This document shows, piece by piece, positions 7,781-15,875 of a stretch of DNA of 63,306 nt. The stretch is from Paramagnetospirillum marisnigri. GTDB taxonomy: Bacteria > Pseudomonadota > Alphaproteobacteria > Rhodospirillales > Magnetospirillaceae. The translations under genes were made by a program, and so were the position numbers. The first letter of the stretch is position 1; each line of letters opens with the position of its first letter. The DNA is taken from contig NZ_LWQT01000049.1 in the NCBI RefSeq assembly GCF_001650715.1, positions 1 through 63,306 of the forward strand, in the 5' to 3' direction. Below the pieces are notes generated by a model, which was not told the DNA's origin, did no database searches, and was given only the letters and a program-made list of their open reading frames with translations.

Positions 7781-8845
7781 TTATGCCGCAAGAAACCGGT
7801 CACCTTCGACCAACACCAAGCCGGCCTTTGTCAGGCCATCTCGCGCTTCGCGGAATGCCCGAGCCGGATTTGCCCCGCCGACCGCGCCGGACTCTTTGGC
7901 CACCTCCCGCCATTCGGCTTCGGTCAGACCGCCGTCGTGCTTGACCAGTATATCGAGCACCGCCTGCTGGTTTTTACCTCTGGGCTCGGTATCGTTCGCC
8001 GGTGCTGTGGCTGCGCGCTCTTCGCCGTCGAGGACTGCAACGAGACTGGTGATGGTTTCACCGTCCTCATCAATTCCGACCTCATGACTAAGCATTTCGA
8101 AGCCGAATGCGATGCCGGATGGGCCATCCTTCTGCTTTCGGATAAAGGCCTCAAAGCCCCGGTCCGACTTGCCGACCCGGACCACGAAGTCGCAGGCGCC
8201 TTCCAGCGCCCCGCTACCCCTCATGTCGTCAGCCTCTTTCGGGGTGTGGTGAATGATGATGATCGCACAGCCGAAGGTGCGACGCAGTAGATCGCACGCC
8301 TCGATAAAGCGAGCCATGTCAGGTTGGCGGTTCTCGTCGCCATCCCCGAAGCAGCGGGCTAGAGTATCGATTATTATCGCTCGCACCGGCTCGCCATCGA
8401 ACCGGTGGGCCATGTCTCTGACGAGGGCTTCGACGGCATCGGCATCCAGCAGATTGACGGGATGGGGTAGCACCTGCACGGTTGGGCACCGAGCCGCGTC
8501 GAGGCCATGATGATCGTGCCACGCCTTGACGCGATTGCGTAGGCCGCCAGCGCCCTCGCCAGCGATGATTGCAACTCCACCCTGAACGGTTCTGCGCCCG
8601 AAGCACTGTCGCCCGTGGCCAATGGATAGGGCCAGCGCCAAAGATAGGAAGGTTTTTCCAGCGCCGGGCTTGCCGTAAAAAACGCCGAGGCTTTCTCGAC
8701 CAATCAGGTGCTTGATGAGCCATGCCATAGACGGTTGGCTCAGGACATCTTCAAGGTTGAGGAACCTATGACGGGGGTGATGGCTCACGGGATTGGCCTT
8801 GGAAAGGTCAATGGTGATCGGGATTGGCTTTCGGTCGATGGTCAT
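7781..8845 (-). CDS. RepA-like AAA/RecA-fold ATPase (helicase)
   Basis: This 354-aa ATPase has Walker A GKPGAGKT, Walker B AIIIDTLARCF and a sensor stretch IIIIHHTPKEADDMRGSGAL. The arrangement is like IncQ RepA hexameric helicases and the AAA_25 family found in mobile elements. A C-terminal region (about 290-354, AVLDILVKHDGGLTEAEW) resembles a winged-helix domain. Its likely role is unwinding DNA for replication or maintenance of the excised element. The ATG at 8845 follows AAAGGAG and is chosen over the ORF start at 8974. Leftward, convergent with 7244-7636. No RepC initiator or primase is seen nearby. Confidence 0.85.
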   Translation of the reverse strand: MTIDRKPIPITIDLSKANPVSHHPRHRFLNLEDVLSQPSMAWLIKHLIGRESLGVFYGKPGAGKTFLSLALALSIGHGRQCFGRRTVQGGVAIIAGEGAGGLRNRVKAWHDHHGLDAARCPTVQVLPHPVNLLDADAVEALVRDMAHRFDGEPVRAIIIDTLARCFGDGDENRQPDMARFIEACDLLRRTFGCAIIIIHHTPKEADDMRGSGALEGACDFVVRVGKSDRGFEAFIRKQKDGPSGIAFGFEMLSHEVGIDEDGETITSLVAVLDGEERAATAPANDTEPRGKNQQAVLDILVKHDGGLTEAEWREVAKESGAVGGANPARAFREARDGLTKAGLVLVEGDRFLAA

Positions 8846-8997
8846 GGTGCGCTCCTTTCGCTTTTGCTTCGACGGGGTGACGAAGCAACGCACACCTAGG
8901 GGCGAAGCAGCAGATTGACGGCGCAGGGCGGCTATGATCCGACGGCATTTCGCCACCGCTAATCTTGACCCCATGTCCAGCGGTTATGCTGGCGGAA

Positions 8998-9050
8998 CGA
9001 TGGTGACGGACGGACGGTTTCTTTTGGAAACCGTCCGTCCGTCACCATCG
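8998..9050. repeat. Perfect long inverted repeat (24-bp arms, 5-base loop)
   Basis: Arms at 8998-9021 and 9027-9050 are perfectly complementary around TTTTG. Each arm contains a triplicated GGAC/GTCC-type unit (GACGGACGGACGG). There is no T-run after it. Placed upstream of the RepA-like ATPase and close to the element end, it could be a single-strand replication origin, a regulatory cruciform or a transcription barrier. Function unproven. Confidence 0.7.
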
Positions 9051-9074
9051 CCGGGCTCGCGAATTTTTATCCGT

Positions 9075-9113
9075 TTGGTCACATGGAGAAGTCACATTTC
9101 CAGGTCACATTTC
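9075..9113 (+). repeat. Right sub-terminal repeat (arm-type site candidate)
   Basis: Partner of 231-269, 32 of 39 positions identical and in the same orientation. It contains TGGTCACAT, AAGTCACATTT and AGGTCACATTT and lies 48 bp inside the right 45-bp core. Confidence 0.55.
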
Positions 9114-9161
9114 AGGTATATTAAAGAGTGCGAATATATGTGCTAATGCATTGAAAATAAT

Positions 9162-9189
9162 AAAAAAAACCGCTGGGTTGCCCCAGCGG
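9162..9189 (-). terminator. Intrinsic terminator inside right att core
   Basis: Same hairpin as at 149-168: CCGCTGGG (9170-9177), TTGC, CCCAGCGG (9182-9189), followed leftward by eight T. It would block leftward chromosomal transcription entering the element. Confidence 0.7.
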
Positions 9190-9206
9190 CTTGAGTTTTG
9201 GGAGGA
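9162..9206. repeat. attR candidate: right copy of 45-bp direct repeat
   Basis: Perfect copy of 141-185. It marks the right border of the element, after which the lytic transglycosylase region of the chromosome begins. Confidence 0.75.
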
Positions 9207-9455
9207 AACGTCCAAGAAAGACAACAAACTTAGGTCAGGAGACTTTCCGTTTGCTGCAGTGCAATATATAAAGGCTGGCGTTGCCGGGTGCAAGCGGAAA
9301 TATTGAGCACGCCACCCTGATTTCGAGAAAATGCCTGTTTTTCAGCCCCTTGCTGACGCAGATCAGGTATGACCACTTATCCTGGGCAAGATGGCGATTG
9401 CTGGCACGGGGGATGCAAGAGTAGGGTGGCGGCAATGCTCGGGAGCGGACCCATC

Positions 9456-10268
9456 ATGATGAAATGGCGGCAAGCGTGGACGGTGGTGGGATTGACCATC
9501 CTGTTGCTCGCCCCGGTCTCCGCCCGGGCGGTGACGCCGCCTGTCAACGAGGGGATCTGCGCCGCCGAGGTGGCGACTGCCGAACGCAGCTACGGCATTC
9601 CCCAGGCCTTGCTCCATTCCATATCCATCGTCGAATCCGGTCGCTACGACGCGGGGCACCGGGCAGTTATTGCCTGGCCCTGGACGGTGATGGCGGAAGG
9701 GCAGGGGCGATATTTTCCCAGCAAGGCCGAAGCCGTCGCCGAGGTGCGCAAGCTGAAGGCCCGCGGCGTGCAGAACATCGATGTGGGCTGCATGCAGGTC
9801 AACCTGCGCTATCACCCCACCGCTTTCGCCAATCTGGAAGAAGCGTTCGAGCCCAGCGCCAATATTGGCTATGCCGCCCGATTCCTGAAGGGCCTGTTCG
9901 ACGCCACCGGCCATTGGCCGACGGCGGCGTCCTATTACCACTCCCAGACCCCCAGTCTGGCCGCCATTTATCGCGAGAAGTTGATGAAGGTGTGGACCGG
10001 CACCGGCGCCAATACCCAACTGGCCTCGGCGGCTCCCCGGGGCGGCTACAAGACCGTTCCCCACGCGCCCAGCCTGAAGGCGGTGCCGGGCTCGCAGGAT
10101 GTGGAAGAGAAGCGCCGCGCCTGGCGCGAGCAGACCCTGGCCAGTCGCGACGAGGCCACGCGCATCGCCGCTGCCTACCGCCAGGCCCGGGTGTCGGAAT
10201 ATCAGATGCGCCGCGCCCGCTTCATGGAAGCCCGAGCCCAGCTCAATCCCGCCCTCAGGTCGCGCTGA
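9456..10268 (+). CDS. Lytic transglycosylase, SLT domain
   Basis: Periplasmic peptidoglycan lytic transglycosylase. A signal peptide (MMKWRQAWTVVGLTILLLAPVSA) precedes an SLT-type catalytic domain with the likely catalytic Glu in SIVESGRYD, then NIDVGCMQVNLRYH and YAARFLKGL...AASYYHSQTP. The C-terminal 60 residues are Arg/Ala-rich and helical. The ATG at 9456, preceded by GGGAGCGG, is preferred over an in-frame ATG at 9369 because it places the signal peptide at the N-terminus. It is the first chromosomal gene right of the element. Its end overlaps the convergent UDG gene by 14 bases. Confidence 0.88.
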   Translation: MMKWRQAWTVVGLTILLLAPVSARAVTPPVNEGICAAEVATAERSYGIPQALLHSISIVESGRYDAGHRAVIAWPWTVMAEGQGRYFPSKAEAVAEVRKLKARGVQNIDVGCMQVNLRYHPTAFANLEEAFEPSANIGYAARFLKGLFDATGHWPTAASYYHSQTPSLAAIYREKLMKVWTGTGANTQLASAAPRGGYKTVPHAPSLKAVPGSQDVEEKRRAWREQTLASRDEATRIAAAYRQARVSEYQMRRARFMEARAQLNPALRSR

Positions 10269-10914
10269 CCGCCGCCAGCAGAGCCTCGACCGCGGCCACG
10301 AACATGGCCTCGGTCAGTCGTCTGGTATTGGTGTTGTAGCGCGAGCAGTGATAACTGTCGGTCAGCACCAGTCCTCCGGGAAGTCGATGAACCGCCCCAT
10401 GGCCGAAGGGGTGGGCGGATTTACGCAGGCCCAGGGTGGTCAGCACCTGATCGTGGGATTCCCGCCCCAGGCAGAGAATTCCCTTCAGGCGGGGCATGGC
10501 GGCGATCTCGGCCGCCAGGAACGGGCGGCAGGCGGCGAATTCGGCGGGCAACGGCTTGTTGGCGGGGGGGGCGCAGCGCGCCGCATTGGTGATGCGGCAA
10601 TCGCCGAGGCCATAGCCGTCATCGGCGGTGGCGCCATAGCTGCCCTGCCCGAGACCCAGCCGTGACAGGGTGGCGTAAAGCAGATCGCCGGCATAGTCGC
10701 CGGTGAAGGGGCGTCCGGTGAAATTGGCGCCTTTCAGGCCCGGAGCCAGCCCCACCACCAGGATGCGGGCATCCAATCCGCCAAAGCTGGGGACTGGCGC
10801 GTTATGACGGTCGGGCCATGCGGCTCGGTTGGCGGCGCGATAGTCCACCAGTCGGGGGCAAAGGGGGCAATCCCGACCCGGCTGGGCCGGTTGGGCCTCA
10901 GTCGTCGATGGCAT
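10255..10914 (-). CDS. Uracil-DNA glycosylase, family 5 (UdgB-like)
   Basis: Base-excision repair enzyme removing uracil from DNA. An N-terminal CPLCPRL supplies two of the cysteines for a 4Fe-4S cluster. The active-site block GLAPGLKGANFTGRPFTGDYAG is characteristic of family 5, followed by NAARCAPPANKP and a C-terminal motif LTDSYHCSRYNT. Length 219 aa is normal. The start codon lies 17 bases inside the end of the upstream NYN gene, suggesting a two-gene operon of nucleic-acid enzymes. Confidence 0.88.
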   Translation of the reverse strand: MPSTTEAQPAQPGRDCPLCPRLVDYRAANRAAWPDRHNAPVPSFGGLDARILVVGLAPGLKGANFTGRPFTGDYAGDLLYATLSRLGLGQGSYGATADDGYGLGDCRITNAARCAPPANKPLPAEFAACRPFLAAEIAAMPRLKGILCLGRESHDQVLTTLGLRKSAHPFGHGAVHRLPGGLVLTDSYHCSRYNTNTRRLTEAMFVAAVEALLAAVSAT

Positions 10915-11458
10915 TGGGCTCGCGATGGCTGGGGGCGCGGGCGATCTGGGATTCCAGGTCCAGCAGTTCCAGGAAGACGTCGGCCTGACGGCGCAATTCG
11001 TCCGCCACCATGGGCGGTTGCGAGCGGATGGTGCTGACCACCGTGACCCGGACTCCCTTGCGCTGCACCGCCTCTACCAGGCGGCGGAAATCGCCGTCGC
11101 CGGAGAACAGGACCACATGGTCCAGGTGCTGGGCCATCTCCATCACGTCGATGGCCAGTTCGATATCCATGTTGCCCTTGATCTTGCGGCGACCCATGGC
11201 ATCGGTGAATTCCTTGGTCGGCTTGGTCACCATGGTGAAGCCGTTATAGTCCAGCCAGTCCACCAGCGGGCGAATGGGGGAGTATTCCTGGTCTTCCATC
11301 AGGGCGGTATAATAGAAGGCACGAATTAGCCGCCCCTTGGTGGCGAATAACGCCAGGAGCTTTTTATAGTCGATGTCGAACCCCAGGGCCCGCGCGGCGG
11401 AATACAGGTTGGACCCATCGATGAACAGGCCGACGCGCTCGGCCGAATAGAATTGCAT
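10898..11458 (-). CDS. NYN domain protein (LabA/DUF88 family)
   Basis: Putative PIN-like ribonuclease of 186 aa. It shows the family hallmarks VGLFIDGSNLY near the N-terminus, KGNMDIELAIDVMEMA and VVLFSGDGDFRRLVEAVQRKGVRVTVV with the conserved acidic residues. The ATG at 11458 directly precedes this domain; the longer frame to 11848 runs antisense through rpoZ and is rejected. Divergent from rpoZ, upstream of and overlapping the UDG gene. Confidence 0.88.
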   Translation of the reverse strand: MQFYSAERVGLFIDGSNLYSAARALGFDIDYKKLLALFATKGRLIRAFYYTALMEDQEYSPIRPLVDWLDYNGFTMVTKPTKEFTDAMGRRKIKGNMDIELAIDVMEMAQHLDHVVLFSGDGDFRRLVEAVQRKGVRVTVVSTIRSQPPMVADELRRQADVFLELLDLESQIARAPSHREPNAIDD

Positions 11459-11557
11459 GGGAAATCCCGCTATTGAAAATGTACTTGGCCACCTCATAGG
11501 TAGGACCAATAGGGCCAAGGTAGGGTGAAAACCCGATAAGCGCAAGAGGGTCGGCCC

Positions 11558-11586
11558 TTGCTTTCCCGAACGCATAGGATATATAA
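11558..11586 (+). promoter_or_regulatory. Candidate sigma-70 type promoter of rpoZ
   Basis: TTGCTT (11558-11563) and ATATAA (11581-11586) are separated by 17 bases, about 40 bases before the rpoZ ATG. Prediction by eye only. Confidence 0.45.
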
Positions 11587-11626
11587 CCACTCTCCCTTTT
11601 TTGATGGTCTTAGACAAGGATCGGCC

Positions 11627-12025
11627 ATGGCGCGCGTTACGGTAGAAGATTGCGTTCTGAAGGTTCCGAACCGGTTCGAGCTGGTGTTGATGGCCGGTCA
11701 GCGCGCTCGGGACATTTCCGCGGGCGGCAAGCTGACCGTCGAGCGCGACAACGATAAGAATCCGGTCGTGGCGTTGCGTGAAATCGCCGACGATACCATC
11801 TCCCTGGAAGCGCTGCAGAACGCGCTGATCCAGAGCCTCCAGAAGCATGTCGAGGTCGACGAGCCGGAAGAGGACGAGATGGAGGGCTTCATTCCCGATG
11901 GCGATCTCGCTTTCGAAACCGTCGCCAATGAAGACGAGATGGTCGAGGACGGCATGTCCATCAGCGATGACGGCGCCGATTTCGACCCCGAAGCGGCCGG
12001 TGATCTGGCCATCGGCGAGGATTGA
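11627..12025 (+). CDS. rpoZ: RNA polymerase omega subunit
   Basis: Omega subunit of RNA polymerase, helping beta-prime folding and ppGpp binding. [23 protein letters not shown] and the following RARDI and [10 protein letters not shown] segments are the conserved fold. The last 60 residues form an acidic Glu/Asp-rich tail common in alphaproteobacterial omegas. The start ATG at 11627 follows AAGGA; the ORF start at 11558 would precede the family N-terminus. It sits directly upstream of the ppGpp synthetase gene, the widespread rpoZ-spoT arrangement. Confidence 0.95.
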   Translation: MARVTVEDCVLKVPNRFELVLMAGQRARDISAGGKLTVERDNDKNPVVALREIADDTISLEALQNALIQSLQKHVEVDEPEEDEMEGFIPDGDLAFETVANEDEMVEDGMSISDDGADFDPEAAGDLAIGED

Positions 12026-12112
12026 TCCGCTTTCCTCTTTTCCTTGGGGCCGTCACCGTTCACACTCTGAGACGGGGCGGCCCGGTGGCCGCCAGGCGAG
12101 GGCACTGACGGC

Positions 12113-14266
12113 ATGATGCGCCAATTCGAACTGGTGGAGCGCGTCAAGTCCTACGATCCGGGAGCGGATGAGGACGCCATCAACCGCGCCTATGTCTTCG
12201 CCATGAAGATGCATGGCTCGCAGTTGCGGGCCTCGGGCGATCCCTATTTCTCCCATCCCATCGAAGTGGCGGGCATCCTGACCAAATACCGGTTGGATGC
12301 TTCCTCGATCATTACCGCCCTGCTGCACGACACCATCGAGGATACCCCGGCGACGCTGGAGGATATCGAACGGCTGTTCGGGCGCGAGATCGGCCGCCTG
12401 GTGGACGGCGTCACCAAGCTGAACCGCATCGAGCTGCAAAGCGACCACGCCAAGCAGGCCGAGAACCTGCGCAAGCTGGTGCTGGCCATGAGCGAGGACA
12501 TCCGCGTCCTGCTGGTCAAGCTGGCGGATCGCATGCACAACATGCGCACGCTGCATTACATCAAGAACCCCGACAAGCGCCGCCGCATCGCCATGGAGAC
12601 CATGGAGATCTACGCGCCGCTGGCCGAACGCATCGGCATGCAGGGCATCAAGATGGAGCTGGAGGATCTGGCCTTCGCCGAGCTGCATCCCGATGCGCGC
12701 GGCTCCATCGTGGCGCGGCTGTCCTTCCTGCGCGAACAGGGCGGCGACCTGATCAGCCGCATCCTGGAGGAATTGCGCAAGATCCTGGGCGAGGCCGGGG
12801 TCAAGGCCACGGTCTCGGGGCGCGAGAAGACGCCTTATTCCATCTGGCAGAAGATGCAGCGCAAGAATGTCGGCTTCGAGCAGTTGTCCGACATCATGGC
12901 CTTCCGGGTGGCGGTGGACAGCATCGAGGACTGCTACCGGGCGCTGGGCGTGATCCATTCCAAGTATCCCATGGTCCCCAACCGCTTCAAGGACTACATC
13001 TCGACGCCCAAGCCCAACGGCTACCGCTCGCTGCATACCGGCGTGTTCGGCCCCGAGCGCCACCGCATCGAGGTGCAGATCCGCACCGTGGAAATGCACG
13101 AAGTGTCGGAACTGGGTGTCGCCGCCCACTGGAAATACAAGCAGGACGGCGGCAACCTCACAGATGGCCGCCAGTACCGCTGGCTGCGGGAACTGCTCGA
13201 CATCCTGGAACACGCCTCCAACCCCGAGGAATTCCTGGAGCACACCAAGCTGGAGATGTTCTCCGACCAGGTGTTCTGCTTCACGCCCAAGGGAGACCTG
13301 ATCTCGCTGCCGCGCGGCGCTTGTCCGGTGGACTTCGCCTATGCCGTCCACTCCCAGGTGGGCGACACCTGCGTCGGCGCCAAGGTCAACGGCCGCATCA
13401 TGCCGCTTCGGACCCAGCTCCAGAACGGCGATCAGGTCGACATCATCACGTCGAAGGCCCAGACGCCCAATCCCACCTGGGAACGCTTCGTCGTCACCGG
13501 CAAGGCCCGCGCCCGCATTCGCCGCTATATCCGCACCCAGCAGCGGGCGCAGTACACCGAACTGGGCCGCGCCATCCTGGTGCGCGGCTTCCGCCAGGAA
13601 GGCTACGACTTCACCGAAAAGGCGGTTGAGGGCGTTTTACGCATCTTCAAGGCCGCCACGGTGGACGACCTGCTGGCCATGGTGGGCGAGGGGACTCTGA
13701 CATCGCGCGACGTGGTGTCCTCGGTCTTCCCGGAATTGAAGAACCAGGCCAGCCGCGTCGACAACGTGGTGGCGCTGAAGGCCCGGCACAAGGCTTCGGG
13801 CGACAAGAAGGACAAGGGCAACGCCGTCCCCATCAAGGGCCTGATTCCCGGCATGGCCATGCACTTTGCCGGATGCTGTCATCCGCTGCCCGGCGACCGC
13901 ATCGTCGGCATCGTGTCCACCGGGCGCGGCGTCACCATCCACACCATCGACTGCGAGAATCTGGAACAGTTCGCCGACCAGCCCGAACGCTGGCTGGATC
14001 TGGCCTGGGACGAGGCTGATACCGATGGGCATGTGGGCCGCATCGATCTGGTGGTGACCAACGAACCCGGCGCCTTTGGCGCCATCTCCACGGTGATCGC
14101 CAAGAATATGGGCAATATCACCAATCTCAAGATCACCAATCGCACCACCGACTTCTTCGAGATGATCATCGATATCGAGGTGCGCGATGTGAAGCACCTG
14201 ACCAATGTCATCGCGGCGCTGCGCGCGACCCCCGCCATCAATTCCGTCGACCGCGCCCGCAACTGA
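12113..14266 (+). CDS. rsh: Bifunctional (p)ppGpp synthetase/hydrolase, RelA/SpoT homologue
   Basis: Stringent-response enzyme making and degrading (p)ppGpp. The HD hydrolase domain is intact (YFSHPIEVAGI, ALLHDTIEDT, about residues 45-150). The synthetase domain follows (TPYSIWQKMQ, DIMAFRV, NGYRSLHT, EVQIRT, about 230-350), then a TGS domain (DQVFCFTPKGDLISLPRGA, about 380-445) and a C-terminal ACT domain (about 640-715). Length 717 aa is typical for the single alphaproteobacterial Rsh. Both catalytic domains look complete, so bifunctionality is expected. Confidence 0.96.
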   Translation: MMRQFELVERVKSYDPGADEDAINRAYVFAMKMHGSQLRASGDPYFSHPIEVAGILTKYRLDASSIITALLHDTIEDTPATLEDIERLFGREIGRLVDGVTKLNRIELQSDHAKQAENLRKLVLAMSEDIRVLLVKLADRMHNMRTLHYIKNPDKRRRIAMETMEIYAPLAERIGMQGIKMELEDLAFAELHPDARGSIVARLSFLREQGGDLISRILEELRKILGEAGVKATVSGREKTPYSIWQKMQRKNVGFEQLSDIMAFRVAVDSIEDCYRALGVIHSKYPMVPNRFKDYISTPKPNGYRSLHTGVFGPERHRIEVQIRTVEMHEVSELGVAAHWKYKQDGGNLTDGRQYRWLRELLDILEHASNPEEFLEHTKLEMFSDQVFCFTPKGDLISLPRGACPVDFAYAVHSQVGDTCVGAKVNGRIMPLRTQLQNGDQVDIITSKAQTPNPTWERFVVTGKARARIRRYIRTQQRAQYTELGRAILVRGFRQEGYDFTEKAVEGVLRIFKAATVDDLLAMVGEGTLTSRDVVSSVFPELKNQASRVDNVVALKARHKASGDKKDKGNAVPIKGLIPGMAMHFAGCCHPLPGDRIVGIVSTGRGVTIHTIDCENLEQFADQPERWLDLAWDEADTDGHVGRIDLVVTNEPGAFGAISTVIAKNMGNITNLKITNRTTDFFEMIIDIEVRDVKHLTNVIAALRATPAINSVDRARN

Positions 14267-14335
14267 GCTTGGCGGCGGTTGCATTTGGCTGTTGGTCGGT
14301 TACCCTTCTCCCCACATTCCCCCCGGAGGTTCGCC

Positions 14336-14647
14336 ATGAAGGCAGTCCATTTTCTTCCCGCCCTTGCCGTGACCGTTCTACTGTCCTCGGCCGCCCTGGC
14401 CCAGCCCATGAGCGGCGGCGCGGGAGAGGCCAAGGTTTCGGCCCCGGCCCCGGCCCTGGCTCCGACGGTTACTCCGTCGCCCGCCTGCGTTCCCGGCGGC
14501 CTGATCGAGGCCTTCTCGGAAGGGGCCTGGTATCCCGCGGTGGCGTTGGACCAGTTGCGCGACGGCCGCTGCTTCGTCCATTACGACAATTACGGCCAGG
14601 ACGACGACGAAGCCCTGGCGCCCAAACATGTCCGCAGCCGGCGGTAG
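14336..14647 (+). CDS. Small exported protein with Tudor-like domain
   Basis: This 103-aa protein has a signal peptide (about residues 1-22, cleavage after ALA) and an Ala/Pro-rich linker. Its final domain ([34 protein letters not shown]) resembles Tudor/Agenet-like beta-barrels by its W-Y-P-A-x-V and V-H-Y-D pattern with an aromatic-acidic end. Such domains are unusual in periplasmic proteins; function unknown. The ATG at 14336 follows GGAGG. It lies between rsh and pdxJ, with 10 bases to the pdxJ start. Confidence 0.7.
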   Translation: MKAVHFLPALAVTVLLSSAALAQPMSGGAGEAKVSAPAPALAPTVTPSPACVPGGLIEAFSEGAWYPAVALDQLRDGRCFVHYDNYGQDDDEALAPKHVRSRR

Positions 14648-14657
14648 TTTCCCGACC

Positions 14658-15392
14658 ATGAGCCAGCGTCTGCGTCTCGGCGTGAATATCGACCACGTCG
14701 CCACCATCCGGAACGCCAGGGGCGGCCTGCATCCCGATCCGGTGCGGGCCGCCCATATGGCGGCAAGCGCCGGGGCCGATGGCATCACCGCCCATTTGCG
14801 CGAGGACCGCCGTCATATATCGGACCGCGATATGGAGCGCCTCGCCAACGAGATTACCCTGCCGCTGAACTTCGAGATGGCGGCCACCGAGGAAATGGTG
14901 GCCATCGCCCTGCGTCACCGCCCCCATGCCGCCTGCATCGTACCGGAAAAGCGCGAGGAACGGACCACCGAGGGCGGGCTGGACGTGGCGGCCCACCGGG
15001 CGAGCTTGGCTCCCATAGTGGCGCGGCTGGGCGAGGCGGGAATTCGCGTCTCCATGTTCATCGAGGCCGATCAGCGTCAGCTGGATGCCGCCAGGATCAT
15101 CGGCGCGCCGGTGGTGGAGCTTCATACCGGTGCCTATTGTGACGCCGAGGGCGAGGCCCGCGACCGGGAACTGGCGCGCATTATCAGCGCGGCCGCCCAT
15201 GCCGAATCCATCGGCCTGGAATGCCATGCCGGGCATGGCCTGTCCTATGACACGGTCAAGCCGGTGGCGGCCATCGCCTCCATCAGGGAGCTGAATATCG
15301 GACATTTCCTGGTGGGTGAGGCCATCTTCGTCGGACTGGAGGCTTCCATCCGCCATATGCGACGCCTGATGGACGAGGCCCGCGCCCGATGA
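14658..15392 (+). CDS. pdxJ: Pyridoxine 5-prime-phosphate synthase
   Basis: Condenses 1-deoxyxylulose 5-phosphate with amino-acetone phosphate in the DXP-dependent vitamin B6 pathway. The N-terminus [20 protein letters not shown], the [12 protein letters not shown] loop, NFEMAAT and the C-terminal [14 protein letters not shown] are diagnostic. The ATG at 14658 matches the family N-terminus; an upstream in-frame ATG at 14628 overlaps the previous gene. The stop overlaps the acpS start by four bases, so the two are coupled, as in many proteobacteria. Confidence 0.95.
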   Translation: MSQRLRLGVNIDHVATIRNARGGLHPDPVRAAHMAASAGADGITAHLREDRRHISDRDMERLANEITLPLNFEMAATEEMVAIALRHRPHAACIVPEKREERTTEGGLDVAAHRASLAPIVARLGEAGIRVSMFIEADQRQLDAARIIGAPVVELHTGAYCDAEGEARDRELARIISAAAHAESIGLECHAGHGLSYDTVKPVAAIASIRELNIGHFLVGEAIFVGLEASIRHMRRLMDEARAR

Positions 15393-15793
15393 TCATCGGC
15401 CTGGGCAACGACCTGATCGACATTCGCCGCATCGAAAAGACCCTGGCCCGCTTCGGCGAGCGCTTCATCGCCCGGGTCTTCACCCAGGTGGAGCGGGACA
15501 AGGCCGAGCGGCGCACCGAGGCCATCCGCGCCGCCACCTATGCCAAGCGCTATGCCGCCAAGGAGGCCACCGCCAAGGCCCTGGGCACCGGCTTTCGCGA
15601 CGGGGTGTTCTGGCACGATATCGGTGTGGTCAACGATGCCCTAGGGCGGCCGACCATCGAGCTGACCGGCGGCGCGGCGGCGCGGTTGCAGCGCATGCTG
15701 CCGCCCGGCATGCGGGCCGATATCCGTCTCACCATGACCGACGAATATCCCATGGCCGAGGCGGTGGTGATCATCTCCGCCGTCGCGGCTTGA
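15389..15793 (+). CDS. acpS: Holo-[acyl-carrier-protein] synthase
   Basis: Transfers 4-phosphopantetheine from CoA to ACP. Family motifs [15 protein letters not shown] (metal-binding Asp) and [16 protein letters not shown] are present; length 134 aa is normal. Starts with the ATGA overlap from pdxJ. Confidence 0.94.
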   Translation: MIIGLGNDLIDIRRIEKTLARFGERFIARVFTQVERDKAERRTEAIRAATYAKRYAAKEATAKALGTGFRDGVFWHDIGVVNDALGRPTIELTGGAAARLQRMLPPGMRADIRLTMTDEYPMAEAVVIISAVAA

Positions 15794-15875
15794 CAGCCGC
15801 CTTGCGGGCTGGCTTGATCTGGCCGGAATTCCAAGCCGCCTGCTCGCGGCAAAATTTTATGTTTCAACAAGTTGC

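Larger units (their letters stand above)
8846..9161. other. Gene-free right end of the element
   Basis: No supported gene. The stretch holds the upstream region of the RepA-like gene, a perfect 24-bp-arm hairpin (8998-9050), the right sub-terminal repeat (9075-9113) and an AT-rich segment (9114-9161) before the right core. Confidence 0.6.
141..9206. mobile_element. Integrative and mobilizable element (IME), about 9 kb
   Basis: A perfect 45-bp direct repeat (141-185 and 9162-9206) encloses a tyrosine integrase at the left end, a MobA-type relaxase with a candidate oriT, a RepA-like ATPase and a signalling cassette. No type IV secretion genes are present, so it would be mobilizable rather than self-conjugative. 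Genes at 326-2200 and 7244-7636 are visibly more AT-rich than the flanking chromosome, which supports horizontal acquisition. Sub-terminal 39-bp repeats just inside each core resemble arm-type integrase sites. No excisionase was recognised. That the repeats are attL and attR is inferred from layout, not shown. Confidence 0.8.

Noticed and set aside
141-9206. Prophage interpretation of the left element
   Set aside because: No capsid, tail, portal, terminase or lysis genes; relaxase and RepA-like ATPase point to a mobilizable element.
12053-13351. 432-codon leftward open frame antisense to rsh
   Set aside because: No homology is recognisable, composition is biased as in shadows, and the sense gene is beyond doubt.
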